Origin: Sedimentisphaerales bacterium
GTDB lineage: Bacteria; Planctomycetota; Phycisphaerae; Sedimentisphaerales; SM23-30
NCBI GenBank assembly: GCA_016934515.1
Contig: JAFGSR010000227.1
Coordinates: 1-51,475 of the forward strand
Direction of reading: 5' to 3'
DNA: 51,475 bases
The stretch's first letter is position 1. Every line of letters begins with the position of its first letter. Below, in pieces: positions 16,716 through 24,812 of the stretch. The position numbers and the translations under genes were made by a program. The notes beneath the pieces are model-generated. The model saw nothing but the letters and a program-made list of their open reading frames with translations. It made no database searches and was not told where the DNA came from.

Positions 16716-17606
16716 TTGAAAAAACGGTATCTCTTTTTGTCGGCGATGCTTATGGGGCAATTGGTCCTGATGGGCTGCGCTGTAGATTTGCCGGTGATTC
16801 GCCTGGCGGGGATTGGCAGGTCCATTAAGATGCCGGATGGTTATGAGGGCGGATTTGTGGTGGGTGAAGTGGTGTGGGATGAGCCGGGGCGGAAGCAATA
16901 TGCGGAATATGTGAAGAATTATCTTGTTGAACAGTTGAGCGAGAGAGTTGCGAAGCAGGATTCGCGGGGGTTGGCAACGGAGAATGTTGAGCCGACGGAA
17001 GGTAGCGTGTTGATTGACGGTGAGGTGGGGATGCGAATCGGGGTGGCGGCTGAGGATTCCAGTGTAATTACAGTGGTTGTGGAAGTTTCATTTTTTTTGC
17101 GACGGGGAGTTGTTGGGCGGGATGAAGCGGGAGGGCTGATGAAAGGGAGAGGGGCGAAGTTTTATTCGGTTTCACTGGTTGAGGAGCAGGTGCGGCTGGT
17201 TGATGAGGCGGGGATACGTCGCGTGTTGCGGGGGAGTGTGGATGAGTTTTTGAGCAGATTGTTTGCATCGGAGAGGTTGGTGGAATGTCGGTTGATGGAA
17301 TGTGGAGGCGGGAACTGTCGGCGGGGTAACGAAGCGGCGCGAAGAGGTGATTACGCGGCGGCTTTGGAATGGTTTGGCAGGGCGGCGGATGGGCGGCTGG
17401 GTGATGAGGGGGCTTTGTATAATGCGGCGGTGATGTGTGAGGCGTCGGGAAAGTATCGGTTGGCAGAGCAATATTACAAAAGAGCACTACGGTTGAAAGG
17501 TCGGCAGGAATATGTGACGGGTTTGGAGCGGGTTCGTGAATTTCTGAGTCGAGAGCGTTTGGGTAGTGGATATTCGGTTGATGACTGTCTGGCGGGGGTG
17601 AAGTAG
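16716..17606 (+). CDS. TPR-containing lipoprotein, function unknown
   Basis: 296 residues starting at a TTG with GGAG about eight bases upstream; the basic KKRYLFLSAMLMGQ and lipobox LMGC fit a lipoprotein signal. The middle (about 30-190) is an alpha/beta domain with no family I can name; phrases include GGFVVGEVVWDEPGRKQYAEYVKNYL. Residues 205-270 form one to two tetratricopeptide-like helical pairs (AARRGDYAAALEWFGRAADG, YRLAEQYYKRALRLKG). It is followed after three bases by ribF, so it is co-transcribed with ribF and nrnA. A role in envelope assembly would fit TPR lipoproteins generally but is not shown. Confidence 0.75.
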   Translation: MKKRYLFLSAMLMGQLVLMGCAVDLPVIRLAGIGRSIKMPDGYEGGFVVGEVVWDEPGRKQYAEYVKNYLVEQLSERVAKQDSRGLATENVEPTEGSVLIDGEVGMRIGVAAEDSSVITVVVEVSFFLRRGVVGRDEAGGLMKGRGAKFYSVSLVEEQVRLVDEAGIRRVLRGSVDEFLSRLFASERLVECRLMECGGGNCRRGNEAARRGDYAAALEWFGRAADGRLGDEGALYNAAVMCEASGKYRLAEQYYKRALRLKGRQEYVTGLERVREFLSRERLGSGYSVDDCLAGVK

Positions 17607-17609
17607 TTT

Positions 17610-18608
17610 ATGCAGGTTTATCGGTGTTTATCCTTGAATGATTATCCCCGGTCGGAGGGGGGATGTGTGTTGAGTGTGGGGAATTTTGACGGTGTTCATC
17701 TGGGTCATCAGGCGATTATCCGGCACGGTCGTGAGGTGGCGGATGGTGAATCGTTGCCGCTGGTGGGATTGACATTTGATCCGGCTCCGGTGCGGCTGTT
17801 GCGGCCGGACAAGGCGCCGCAGATTTTGTCGCCATTGCAGATTAAGACGCGGATGCTGGAAGAAAGCGGTTTGGATCAACTGATTATTGTGGAAACGACG
17901 GCTCAGTTTTTGTCGCTGTCGGCGGAGCAGTTTGCCGAGTTCATTCTGTTGAAACGGATAGGGGCCCGGCACGTTGTCGAGGGGCAGACGTTTGGTTTTG
18001 GCAAGCGGCGGGGCGGGACGGTGATGAATCTGCAGGAGTTGGGCAGGAAGCTTGGCTTTGAGGCGCATATGACGGAGAGTTTTCGGGTTTCGCCCGATGG
18101 TGGATCTCCGGTGGCGGTGAGCAGTACACTGATTCGTGGACAGTTGCTGGAAGGGGCTCTGGAGGAGGCACGGTGTTGCCTGGGTCGTTATTATGTACTG
18201 GGCGGCGTGGTGGTGCGAGGGCGAGGCCAGGGTCGGCGGATGGGATTTCCGACGGCCAACATGGAATTGTATCATCAGGATCAGTTGGTGCCGGGCGATG
18301 GAGTTTATGCCGGTTTTGCGCGGCTGGGTGATACATCACAGGAGGCCTGGAGGAGCAGGGAAAATTTTCCGGTGGCGATAAGCATCGGCAGTTGTGAGAC
18401 TTTCGATGAGGGCAGGTGGCAGGTGGAGGCTTATTTATTGGATAAGCCTCATGGGGCGGGTGAATTTTACGAAAAACACATAATGTTGTCTTTGGTGGAA
18501 AAGATTCGCGACCAGAAGCGGTTTGAAACACCTGAGGAATTGCGTCAGGCGATTGAGAATGATTGCCGGGATATTGAAAAAGTATTGCAAGGCAGGGAAG
18601 GTCCATGA
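17610..18608 (+). CDS. ribF: Bifunctional riboflavin kinase / FAD synthetase
   Basis: Makes FMN and FAD from riboflavin and ATP in the cytoplasm. The N-terminal nucleotidyltransferase half carries SVGNFDGVHLGHQ (22-34), GLTFDPAPV and the SSTLIRG motif. The C-terminal flavokinase half carries GRGQGRRMGFPTANM and DGVYAGFA. Length 332 is normal. The start codon follows the lipoprotein stop by three bases; the gene overlaps nrnA by four bases (ATGA), implying translational coupling. The order ribF-nrnA recalls the common bacterial rbfA/nrnA/truB/ribF neighbourhood. Confidence 0.95.
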   Translation: MQVYRCLSLNDYPRSEGGCVLSVGNFDGVHLGHQAIIRHGREVADGESLPLVGLTFDPAPVRLLRPDKAPQILSPLQIKTRMLEESGLDQLIIVETTAQFLSLSAEQFAEFILLKRIGARHVVEGQTFGFGKRRGGTVMNLQELGRKLGFEAHMTESFRVSPDGGSPVAVSSTLIRGQLLEGALEEARCCLGRYYVLGGVVVRGRGQGRRMGFPTANMELYHQDQLVPGDGVYAGFARLGDTSQEAWRSRENFPVAISIGSCETFDEGRWQVEAYLLDKPHGAGEFYEKHIMLSLVEKIRDQKRFETPEELRQAIENDCRDIEKVLQGREGP

Positions 18609-19621
18609 AGGTGAAATACGAAGAAGCTTTGAAAATGATTGCGTTGTCACGGAAAATTCTGTTGACGACGCACACGCGGCCGGATGGAGATGCGGTGGGC
18701 ACTCTGGCGGCGATGAAATTGTTGATTGAGCAGGCGAAGCTGCGTGAACAGCGTAGTTGCAAAGTGGAAATGTTGTTTCTGGGCAAGATACCGGAGAATT
18801 ATGAGTTTTTGCTGGATGAGGAGCCTTGGCGGGAGAAGGGGGATGTGAGTCTGGAGGATCTGGATACGAAGCGGCTGGACAGTTTTGATTTGATAATTGT
18901 GGCGGATACGAGTTCGGCGAAGCAATTGCCGGGTTTGTTTGATTATTTTCGCGGTCGAAAGGGGCCGGTGTTGGTGATTGACCATCATCTGGACGGTGAT
19001 GAATTTGGTGATTTTCGGCTGGTGGACACTTCGGCGGCGGCGGCGGGGGAGATTGTGTTCAATCTGAGCAGATTTGCGGGTTGGTCTTTGGATGAGAAGT
19101 CGGCGACGGCGTTGTTCGCGGCGATCAGTACGGATTGCGGTTGGTTTCAATATGATAACACATCGACGGATACCTTTCGAATTGCGAGTGAGTTGGTAGC
19201 AAAAGGTGTCCGGCCCCGGAAGCTTTACCAGAAGTTGTACCAGAATTTTCCTCCGGAGCGGTTGAAGCTTTTGGCGCAGGTGCTGAATACGCTGGAGATG
19301 TATTGTGATAATCGGCTGGCGGTGCTGCATATCAGCAATGAAATGCTGGCGGCGAGTGGAGCGCATCGGACGTTGATTGAAAACATGGTCAACGAGTCTC
19401 AGCAGATTGGGTCGGTGGAGGTTTCGATTTTGCTGGTGGAGCAGGAGAACGGTTCGACGCGGGTGAGTTTTCGCGGTCGAGGTGAGCTGGATGTTAACAC
19501 AATAGCACGTCAGTATGGCGGCGGGGGGCACGCCAAGGCGGCAGGGGCGACGGTGGAAGCTGGGCCGGACAAGGCCAAGGCAGACATTATCGCGACGATT
19601 TCAAAAGCGATTGCTGAATAA
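18605..19621 (+). CDS. nrnA: NrnA-type DHH phosphoesterase (oligoribonuclease / pAp phosphatase)
   Basis: Manganese-dependent enzyme that degrades short RNA oligonucleotides and/or dephosphorylates pAp. Seen: HTRPDGDAVG (23-32), the VADTSS segment, the signature DHH (VIDHHLDGDEFG), DTSAAAAGE, and the DHHA1 substrate-binding domain ending GGGGHAKAAGA. Length 338 is typical. Its ATG overlaps the ribF stop. No terminator is evident in the 35 bases before the convergent aldolase gene. Confidence 0.92.
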   Translation: MKVKYEEALKMIALSRKILLTTHTRPDGDAVGTLAAMKLLIEQAKLREQRSCKVEMLFLGKIPENYEFLLDEEPWREKGDVSLEDLDTKRLDSFDLIIVADTSSAKQLPGLFDYFRGRKGPVLVIDHHLDGDEFGDFRLVDTSAAAAGEIVFNLSRFAGWSLDEKSATALFAAISTDCGWFQYDNTSTDTFRIASELVAKGVRPRKLYQKLYQNFPPERLKLLAQVLNTLEMYCDNRLAVLHISNEMLAASGAHRTLIENMVNESQQIGSVEVSILLVEQENGSTRVSFRGRGELDVNTIARQYGGGGHAKAAGATVEAGPDKAKADIIATISKAIAE

Positions 19622-19656
19622 TTAGGTTAGTTTGCTGGAGATTCAATGAAGCAAGG

Positions 19657-20337
19657 TTATTTTGTTTTTTCTCGAATTTGTTTAATCAAGTCAATCGTTT
19701 CTGCGATTTTTTTGGTGATGCCGGCGTAGTCCTTGGCGGCGAGGAGTTCCTTTGAAATTAATTTGGATCCCATGCCTGCGCAGGCGATGCCGGCCTCGAA
19801 CCACTGGGTGAGATTTTCGCGGTTAGGTGAAACGCCGCCGGTGGGCATGATTTCTGTCCAGGGGCACGGTCCTTTGAGAGCTTTGACGAAGCCGGGTCCG
19901 CCGACTTCGGCGGCGGGGAAGAGCTTGACGATTTCGGCGCCCAGCTTGTGAGCGTTGTGGATTTCGGTTACGCTGCCGCAACCGGGGATATAGGGAATTT
20001 TTCTGCTGTTGCATAAGAAGGCGGTTTGTTCGTCGAGCAGGGGGCTAACTACAAAATCCACTCCGGCACCGATGAACAGGGCAGCGGTAGGGGCATCGCA
20101 AATAGAGCCGGCGCCGAGAATTATGTCAGGTCTTTCCCGGTCGCGGAACTCAGCGAGCCGGGTGAAGACATTTAATGCCCGGTCGCCGCGGTTGGTAAAT
20201 TCGACTACCTTGGCGCCGCCGTCGGCGCAGGCACAGATGACATTTTTGGCTAGGTCAAAATCGGCATGGTAAAATACCGGTACCATCCCAATCTGCTTCA
20301 TTGCGGTTAGTACGGTTAGTCGGTTGTGCTTGGCCAT
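19657..20337 (-). CDS. eda: KDPG/KHG aldolase family protein
   Basis: Class I aldolase expected to cleave 2-keto-3-deoxy-6-phosphogluconate or a similar 2-keto-3-deoxy sugar acid to pyruvate and an aldehyde. Seen: VVEFTNRGD with Glu46 and Arg50, GAGSI (usual GAGTV), PGCGSVTE, KLFPA with Schiff-base Lys138, and MPTGGVSPNRENL. The length of 226 is slightly above the ~213 of E. coli Eda. It is the last gene of a tight four-gene minus-strand operon, 21 bases after the flavoprotein gene. Its substrate is best inferred from those partners, which are unidentified, so KDPG itself is not certain. Confidence 0.85.
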   Translation of the reverse strand: MAKHNRLTVLTAMKQIGMVPVFYHADFDLAKNVICACADGGAKVVEFTNRGDRALNVFTRLAEFRDRERPDIILGAGSICDAPTAALFIGAGVDFVVSPLLDEQTAFLCNSRKIPYIPGCGSVTEIHNAHKLGAEIVKLFPAAEVGGPGFVKALKGPCPWTEIMPTGGVSPNRENLTQWFEAGIACAGMGSKLISKELLAAKDYAGITKKIAETIDLIKQIREKTK

Positions 20338-20358
20338 TTATGCTGATTCCTTTCGATT

Positions 20359-22389
20359 TTAATAAATTTTATTTTTGCGATAATCCGACCAGGCCGACTC
20401 GAAGGCTTTTCGCTCGGTGGGTGCGGATCGGACCGGGGAGACTTTGTGAGTGAATAAATCCGGGGAATTCTCATCGTATTGCAGAGTGAGGATTGATTCG
20501 CGCAGCTTTTGGTTTTCCGGTTTGAAGCGCAGGGGCTGGTTTGTGGAAGGGTCTTTGATGTCGGGGTGGATTTCTATGCCGTTGCGGTCTAATACGAGGT
20601 GTGAGCCTCTGGAGCCTTCGTCCATTTTCAGCAGTTCGGTGATGGCTTTTAGGTAGGCGATGCTGGTCAGGGCGAGATGTTCAGCCTGGAGTGCTTTTAC
20701 TATGTCCCTGGGTTTTTTGAGTTTGAAGCCATTATGATGGATACTTTTGCGCAGTTCCAGGGCATTGACGAGGGCTTTTTGGGTTGATTCGGTTTCCCTG
20801 ATATGTCCGCCGGAGACGGTCATGCGGAGTTGGATTTGTTTAATGGTGTCATCAGCGGTTAAAGGGGATTGTTTGTTGTTGAGGTTGTCGAGTTGGTTAA
20901 TGAGTTGTTCGAGTTGTTTGGATATGTCGATCCCGGAGACGGGGCTGTTTTTGTTGAAATAGGCGTTGACGATGAATTCAGCAGCTCTTTGGGCGCCGAC
21001 TTGTCCGGCGTTTAGAGCTGAGCCGCCCGGTCTTTTGACGCCATGGGTTCCGGCCATTTCACCGATAACGAAGGTGTGCGGGAGGTTTGATTCCCACCAC
21101 TTATTAACCGCGAAACCGCCATTGTTGTGTTGAGCGCAGACGGCGATTTCCAGGGGTTCTTTATGCAAATCGATGTTGTGTTCCCGGTAGATTTCGATGG
21201 CCGGCGGATTCATGTGTTCGAGTCGCTCAATGGGCAGTTTCTGCATTGCACCGGCGGCTTTGAGGTAGCTGAGGGCCTCTGGTTCGAGGTCCTCGATGCG
21301 AAAATCAGTCATTTTGTCGTTGCCGAGGGGATTATGCAAAAAGTCCATGAATACCCGTCGGCCTTTGCTGGTTTCGTTGAATACCAGGATGTCGATGAGC
21401 GAAGATTGCAGGTTCTCGATTCTCTGGGGGTCGAAAGGCCATTGGTACCCCTTCAGAAAGATATTGGTAGCCAATTTGCTCATGGTGGGAAAGAAGTCAT
21501 TCAGAAAATCTTTAGGTTTGTTACCTTTTGAGTCGGTGCTGAATATACGCGGGATGGCCTGCATGTAGGTTCCCGATACATTCCAGCGAAATTTGGTGCT
21601 GGCCAAGCCGAATTGCGATTCGGTGAGGTTTTCGGCGGCAAGGCCGGCTTTGAATGCGAGGCCATGAATGCCGGTTTGGCCCAAGGGATATACACTGGTT
21701 TTGTACAAGGCGCCCGGGCCGCCGCCGGCCAGGACGAGATTGTCGCAATAGAAGACGTTCAGGCCGTAATCCGAAGCGTTGATTTGTTTTTTGTTGAGAG
21801 TTACCACGGCAGCAATTCTTTTATCCGGGCCGCTGCCGTGAGTGACCAGCTCGGTAAGCTCCTGATGGTCGAAAATTTTGATTTTGTTTCGTCGGACAAT
21901 TTTTTCCAGGTGTTTACTCATAAACCTGCTGGTTTTTGGCCCTGCCGAGGTGGCGCGTTCGTAAGGGTCATGGTCGGTTTTATAGCCGATGTAGGTTCCC
22001 ATGTGGTCGTGGGGGAACGGGACGCCGGTTTCGATGAGATTGTAAAAACCTCTGAGTGAACCAATCGCTTCGGCGAGAGCTAGATCGCCGTGACAGCAGC
22101 CTGCGGCGGTGAGGCTTTGGGCAAAGCTTTCGGCGCTATCGGGGACGTCCGGGCTGGTACCCATTTTGTAATAGGTCTGTTTATCCGAGCCACTCATCCG
22201 GGAAGCACCCAGGGGCAAGCCTGCTGTTACAACGGCAATTTGCTTTTGGGGCGAATCAAAGCCGCGGGCCTGCATATATTCATAGAGTTTTTTGGCGCAG
22301 TTCATGCCTGCTGCACCGGAACCGACAATAACCGTGCTGAAATGATGTTCGGTTACATTTTGTCCTGCGATGTATCGTGTTTTGTTCAT
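20359..22389 (-). CDS. FAD-dependent oxidoreductase, fumarate reductase/succinate dehydrogenase flavoprotein-like
   Basis: 676 residues with an N-terminal Rossmann FAD site VIVGSGAAGMN (20-30), a RMSGSDKQTYYK segment, and an ATG-like second flavin-binding stretch near the end of the FAD domain (AGTHGVKRPGGSALNAGQVG) typical of the fumarate reductase/L-aspartate oxidase family. A helical C-terminal domain follows (KQLEQLINQLDNLNN...), then a basic tail. No heme c motif or Fe-S cysteines and no signal peptide, so a soluble enzyme with a small-molecule electron donor or acceptor is likely. Two bases separate it from the SDR gene upstream. Substrate unknown. Confidence 0.75.
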   Translation of the reverse strand: MNKTRYIAGQNVTEHHFSTVIVGSGAAGMNCAKKLYEYMQARGFDSPQKQIAVVTAGLPLGASRMSGSDKQTYYKMGTSPDVPDSAESFAQSLTAAGCCHGDLALAEAIGSLRGFYNLIETGVPFPHDHMGTYIGYKTDHDPYERATSAGPKTSRFMSKHLEKIVRRNKIKIFDHQELTELVTHGSGPDKRIAAVVTLNKKQINASDYGLNVFYCDNLVLAGGGPGALYKTSVYPLGQTGIHGLAFKAGLAAENLTESQFGLASTKFRWNVSGTYMQAIPRIFSTDSKGNKPKDFLNDFFPTMSKLATNIFLKGYQWPFDPQRIENLQSSLIDILVFNETSKGRRVFMDFLHNPLGNDKMTDFRIEDLEPEALSYLKAAGAMQKLPIERLEHMNPPAIEIYREHNIDLHKEPLEIAVCAQHNNGGFAVNKWWESNLPHTFVIGEMAGTHGVKRPGGSALNAGQVGAQRAAEFIVNAYFNKNSPVSGIDISKQLEQLINQLDNLNNKQSPLTADDTIKQIQLRMTVSGGHIRETESTQKALVNALELRKSIHHNGFKLKKPRDIVKALQAEHLALTSIAYLKAITELLKMDEGSRGSHLVLDRNGIEIHPDIKDPSTNQPLRFKPENQKLRESILTLQYDENSPDLFTHKVSPVRSAPTERKAFESAWSDYRKNKIY

Positions 22390-22391
22390 GT

Positions 22392-23189
22392 TTAAAGCCT
22401 TTGTAGATGGAAACCGCCGTCGACGTTAATTACCTGGCCCGTGGAAAAGTCCATTCTGCCCTGGGCAACAGCGCCTACGGCACGGGCAACGTCTTCCGGC
22501 TGACCCCATCGTTTGATTGGTGTTAAGCCTTGCGAGATGAGTTTGTCGTATTTATCCTTAACCGTGCTGGTCATGTCTGTCATGATTATACCGGGGCGAA
22601 TCTCGAAAACGCCGATCTCATACTCAGCCAGCCGGTCGGCGTAAAGTTTGGTCATCATGCTAAGGCCCGCTTTGCTGAGGCAATATTCGCCTCGTGCAGG
22701 ACTTGAGGTATAGGCAGAAATGCTGGATGTGCTGCAAATCCGAAAGGACCTTTCAGGATTTACCTTTTTTTGTTCGATCATCCAGTTGGCTACCAATTGC
22801 GTTAAAAAGTAAGGTCCTTTGAGGTTGATGTTCATCACCCGGTCATAGCTTTGCTCGGTTGCTTCAAGGAGGTCTGTGCGTTTTGAGGGAGCGACCCCGG
22901 CGTTGTTGACCAGCATATCGCATCGGCCAAAATGCTCACGGGTGAAATCGACAAGTTTTTGTCGGTGTTGGGCGTTGCTGATGTCTCCACGGAGAATTTG
23001 ACATTTGGCCGGGGTTGCTTGAATCATTTCCTGAGCTTGCTGGGCAGTTGAGTCGTCGGGTTCACCGGCGGCGTTAAAATCCCAGTAATTTATCATGATG
23101 TCGAAATCCAACTGGGCAAGTTCCAGAGCTATAGCTCTGCCGATTCCCCGACTTGCGCCGGTTACCAGGGCTAATGGTTTGCTGGTCAT
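22392..23189 (-). CDS. Short-chain dehydrogenase/reductase (FabG/KduD-like)
   Basis: NAD(P)-dependent alcohol/ketone oxidoreductase. Seen: TGASRGIG (10-17), NNAGVAPS (95-102), MNINLKGP, and the catalytic triad Ser156, Tyr169, Lys173 (YCLSK). It ends with the usual INVDGGF. A ~10-residue insertion, DFNAAGEPDDST, follows beta-2 where cofactor preference is set. Length 265. It lies 13 bases after the OYE gene and two before the flavoprotein gene. Similar proteins are routinely named 3-ketoacyl-ACP reductase, but here the operon argues for a dedicated catabolic dehydrogenase, probably on a hydroxy/keto sugar acid. Confidence 0.85.
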   Translation of the reverse strand: MTSKPLALVTGASRGIGRAIALELAQLDFDIMINYWDFNAAGEPDDSTAQQAQEMIQATPAKCQILRGDISNAQHRQKLVDFTREHFGRCDMLVNNAGVAPSKRTDLLEATEQSYDRVMNINLKGPYFLTQLVANWMIEQKKVNPERSFRICSTSSISAYTSSPARGEYCLSKAGLSMMTKLYADRLAEYEIGVFEIRPGIIMTDMTSTVKDKYDKLISQGLTPIKRWGQPEDVARAVGAVAQGRMDFSTGQVINVDGGFHLQRL

Positions 23190-23202
23190 TTTTAAACCTT
23201 TC

Positions 23203-24585
23203 TTATGTTACTTTACCGCCGGTTATGGCGTCGTAGAATTTACGATCTCTGATCACGCAGCCAGTCATGTGGTTGTCGCGCATCAGTTGGGTGCAGCCAC
23301 TGCATGCGATACAAACCTTTTTTGCATCGAGCGTGCCAGTGTTTAGTATGTCCCGGGCGAAGTCAGGATAGGCAAAAGCCAATCTGCCGGCGCCAAAGAG
23401 TTTTGCTTTACCTTTGATTTTGGCGGCGGCGGCGATATTGGGCATCAGATGTTTGAGCCAGGAATAGCCGGTCCCTACGAATGCGATTTCGGGGAACTCC
23501 TTCTGCATTTGGCCGCAAAGATTGATTAATCTTTCAACGCCTTTTAAGGGGTGCTCCGGCTCGGTATAGGCATTTTTGGCAGGCTGGTTGAAAGGGCGGT
23601 TGACGTGAGGATTATAATATGGATTACCAATGGTAAAATTGATAAGCCTTACCCCACGTTGAGACAATAACTTTACCAGTTTTTTTGGTTCGTCGAGGTT
23701 GCACCGGGTGTAATCCTGTTCGTCCACGCCCCAGCCGAAAGGATAGGGGAGGGCATCATAAAAGCCTAATCTGGTGCAGATTTCAATTTTGTCACCAAGT
23801 TCGGACTTTATTTTGTCGATTACTTCCAGCAAAAAGCGGGTTCGGTTTTCAAAATTGCCGCCATATTTGCCCGGTCTGTTTCTGCTCGACAGTAATTCAT
23901 TTATCAGATAACCATGACAGGATTTGATGTCTATCGCGTCGAATCCGGCTTGATATGCTAAATTTGCGGCTTTGACATAAGCGTCCTGAAGATTATCGAG
24001 ATATTCATCGGTTACTACCGAACTGTCATCAACCTTACTCGTTCGGGTGGCAGTCGGTTCGGGTTCGGGTAACAGCGGATCTCGGTACGGGTCCCTTTGA
24101 GGTATCAGCGGCTTGGAAGTTCCATCGGGTTTGCTGTACCTTCCCGAATGAGTAAGTTGCAGGGCTATAATCGGCTGGTGGTCAGTTGCAATACTCTGGG
24201 CGGCGTGGTGACGCATCATTGAGACCATGTCAGCAAAAGCACCTTTATTATTGTCGTTGAGCCACAGTTGTCTGGGGTTGGCTCTGCCTTCATGGACGAC
24301 GGCGGTTGCTTCGGCCCAGATGAGGCCGGCTCCTCCGGCGGCGAAACGCTGGTAACGTCGAAGCGTAAGTTTTCCCGGATTACCCTGACGGTCCCCGTCA
24401 CAACCTTCCATCGGATGAACCACCAGTGAATTGGGGATGACCAGATCGTTAACCATAACCGGCTCCGCCAGTGAAGAAGTGTCCTCTACAGCATCAATTT
24501 CACAGCCAATCTCGGCACACATGGCGTTGAAATCAGAGATGCTGCCCAAGCTGAATTTCCACGGTTTGTTTTTTTTGTCACTCAT
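23203..24585 (-). CDS. Old-yellow-enzyme-family NADH:flavin oxidoreductase with Fe-S motif
   Basis: Flavin TIM-barrel reductase/dehydrogenase. I start at the ATG at 24585 (MSDKKNKPW), giving 460 residues; the track's extra 49 residues from 24732 have no family match and overlap the likely promoter region. Seen: VHPMEGCDGD near the N-terminus, GLIWAEATAV, QLTHSGRYS, DAIDIKSCHGYLINEL with catalytic-type His, FVGTGYSW, and GAGRLAFAYPDFARD. The end holds C-x2-C-x2-C-x11-C (425, 428, 431, 443), the spacing expected for the [4Fe-4S] cluster of the 2,4-dienoyl-CoA reductase/trimethylamine dehydrogenase branch. It lacks that branch's C-terminal FAD/NAD domains, so a separate partner must supply electrons. 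First gene of the operon. Confidence 0.85.
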   Translation of the reverse strand: MSDKKNKPWKFSLGSISDFNAMCAEIGCEIDAVEDTSSLAEPVMVNDLVIPNSLVVHPMEGCDGDRQGNPGKLTLRRYQRFAAGGAGLIWAEATAVVHEGRANPRQLWLNDNNKGAFADMVSMMRHHAAQSIATDHQPIIALQLTHSGRYSKPDGTSKPLIPQRDPYRDPLLPEPEPTATRTSKVDDSSVVTDEYLDNLQDAYVKAANLAYQAGFDAIDIKSCHGYLINELLSSRNRPGKYGGNFENRTRFLLEVIDKIKSELGDKIEICTRLGFYDALPYPFGWGVDEQDYTRCNLDEPKKLVKLLSQRGVRLINFTIGNPYYNPHVNRPFNQPAKNAYTEPEHPLKGVERLINLCGQMQKEFPEIAFVGTGYSWLKHLMPNIAAAAKIKGKAKLFGAGRLAFAYPDFARDILNTGTLDAKKVCIACSGCTQLMRDNHMTGCVIRDRKFYDAITGGKVT

Positions 24586-24812
24586 AATCAGCAAATTTCC
24601 TGGTGGTTCCGAAAAGGTTGTGCTGATGGACATTATACAAACAATATTAATCCCTTCAAGCCGCGTTTTTGTCTGGGCGATGCCAGATAAATCGGGATTT
24701 GTCCCCTGTCGAGCACGAAATATTGGATTCATGTAGGGTGGAAAATCTAATTTGGCGAACCTATAATTAGCATGAACGGTTATAATGGGAACTCCAATCC
24801 AGGAGGTTTGTC

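Noticed and set aside
24586-24732. Upstream N-terminal extension of the OYE gene
   Set aside because: Has no family resemblance and would occupy the divergent promoter region; MSDKKNKPW is the more natural start.
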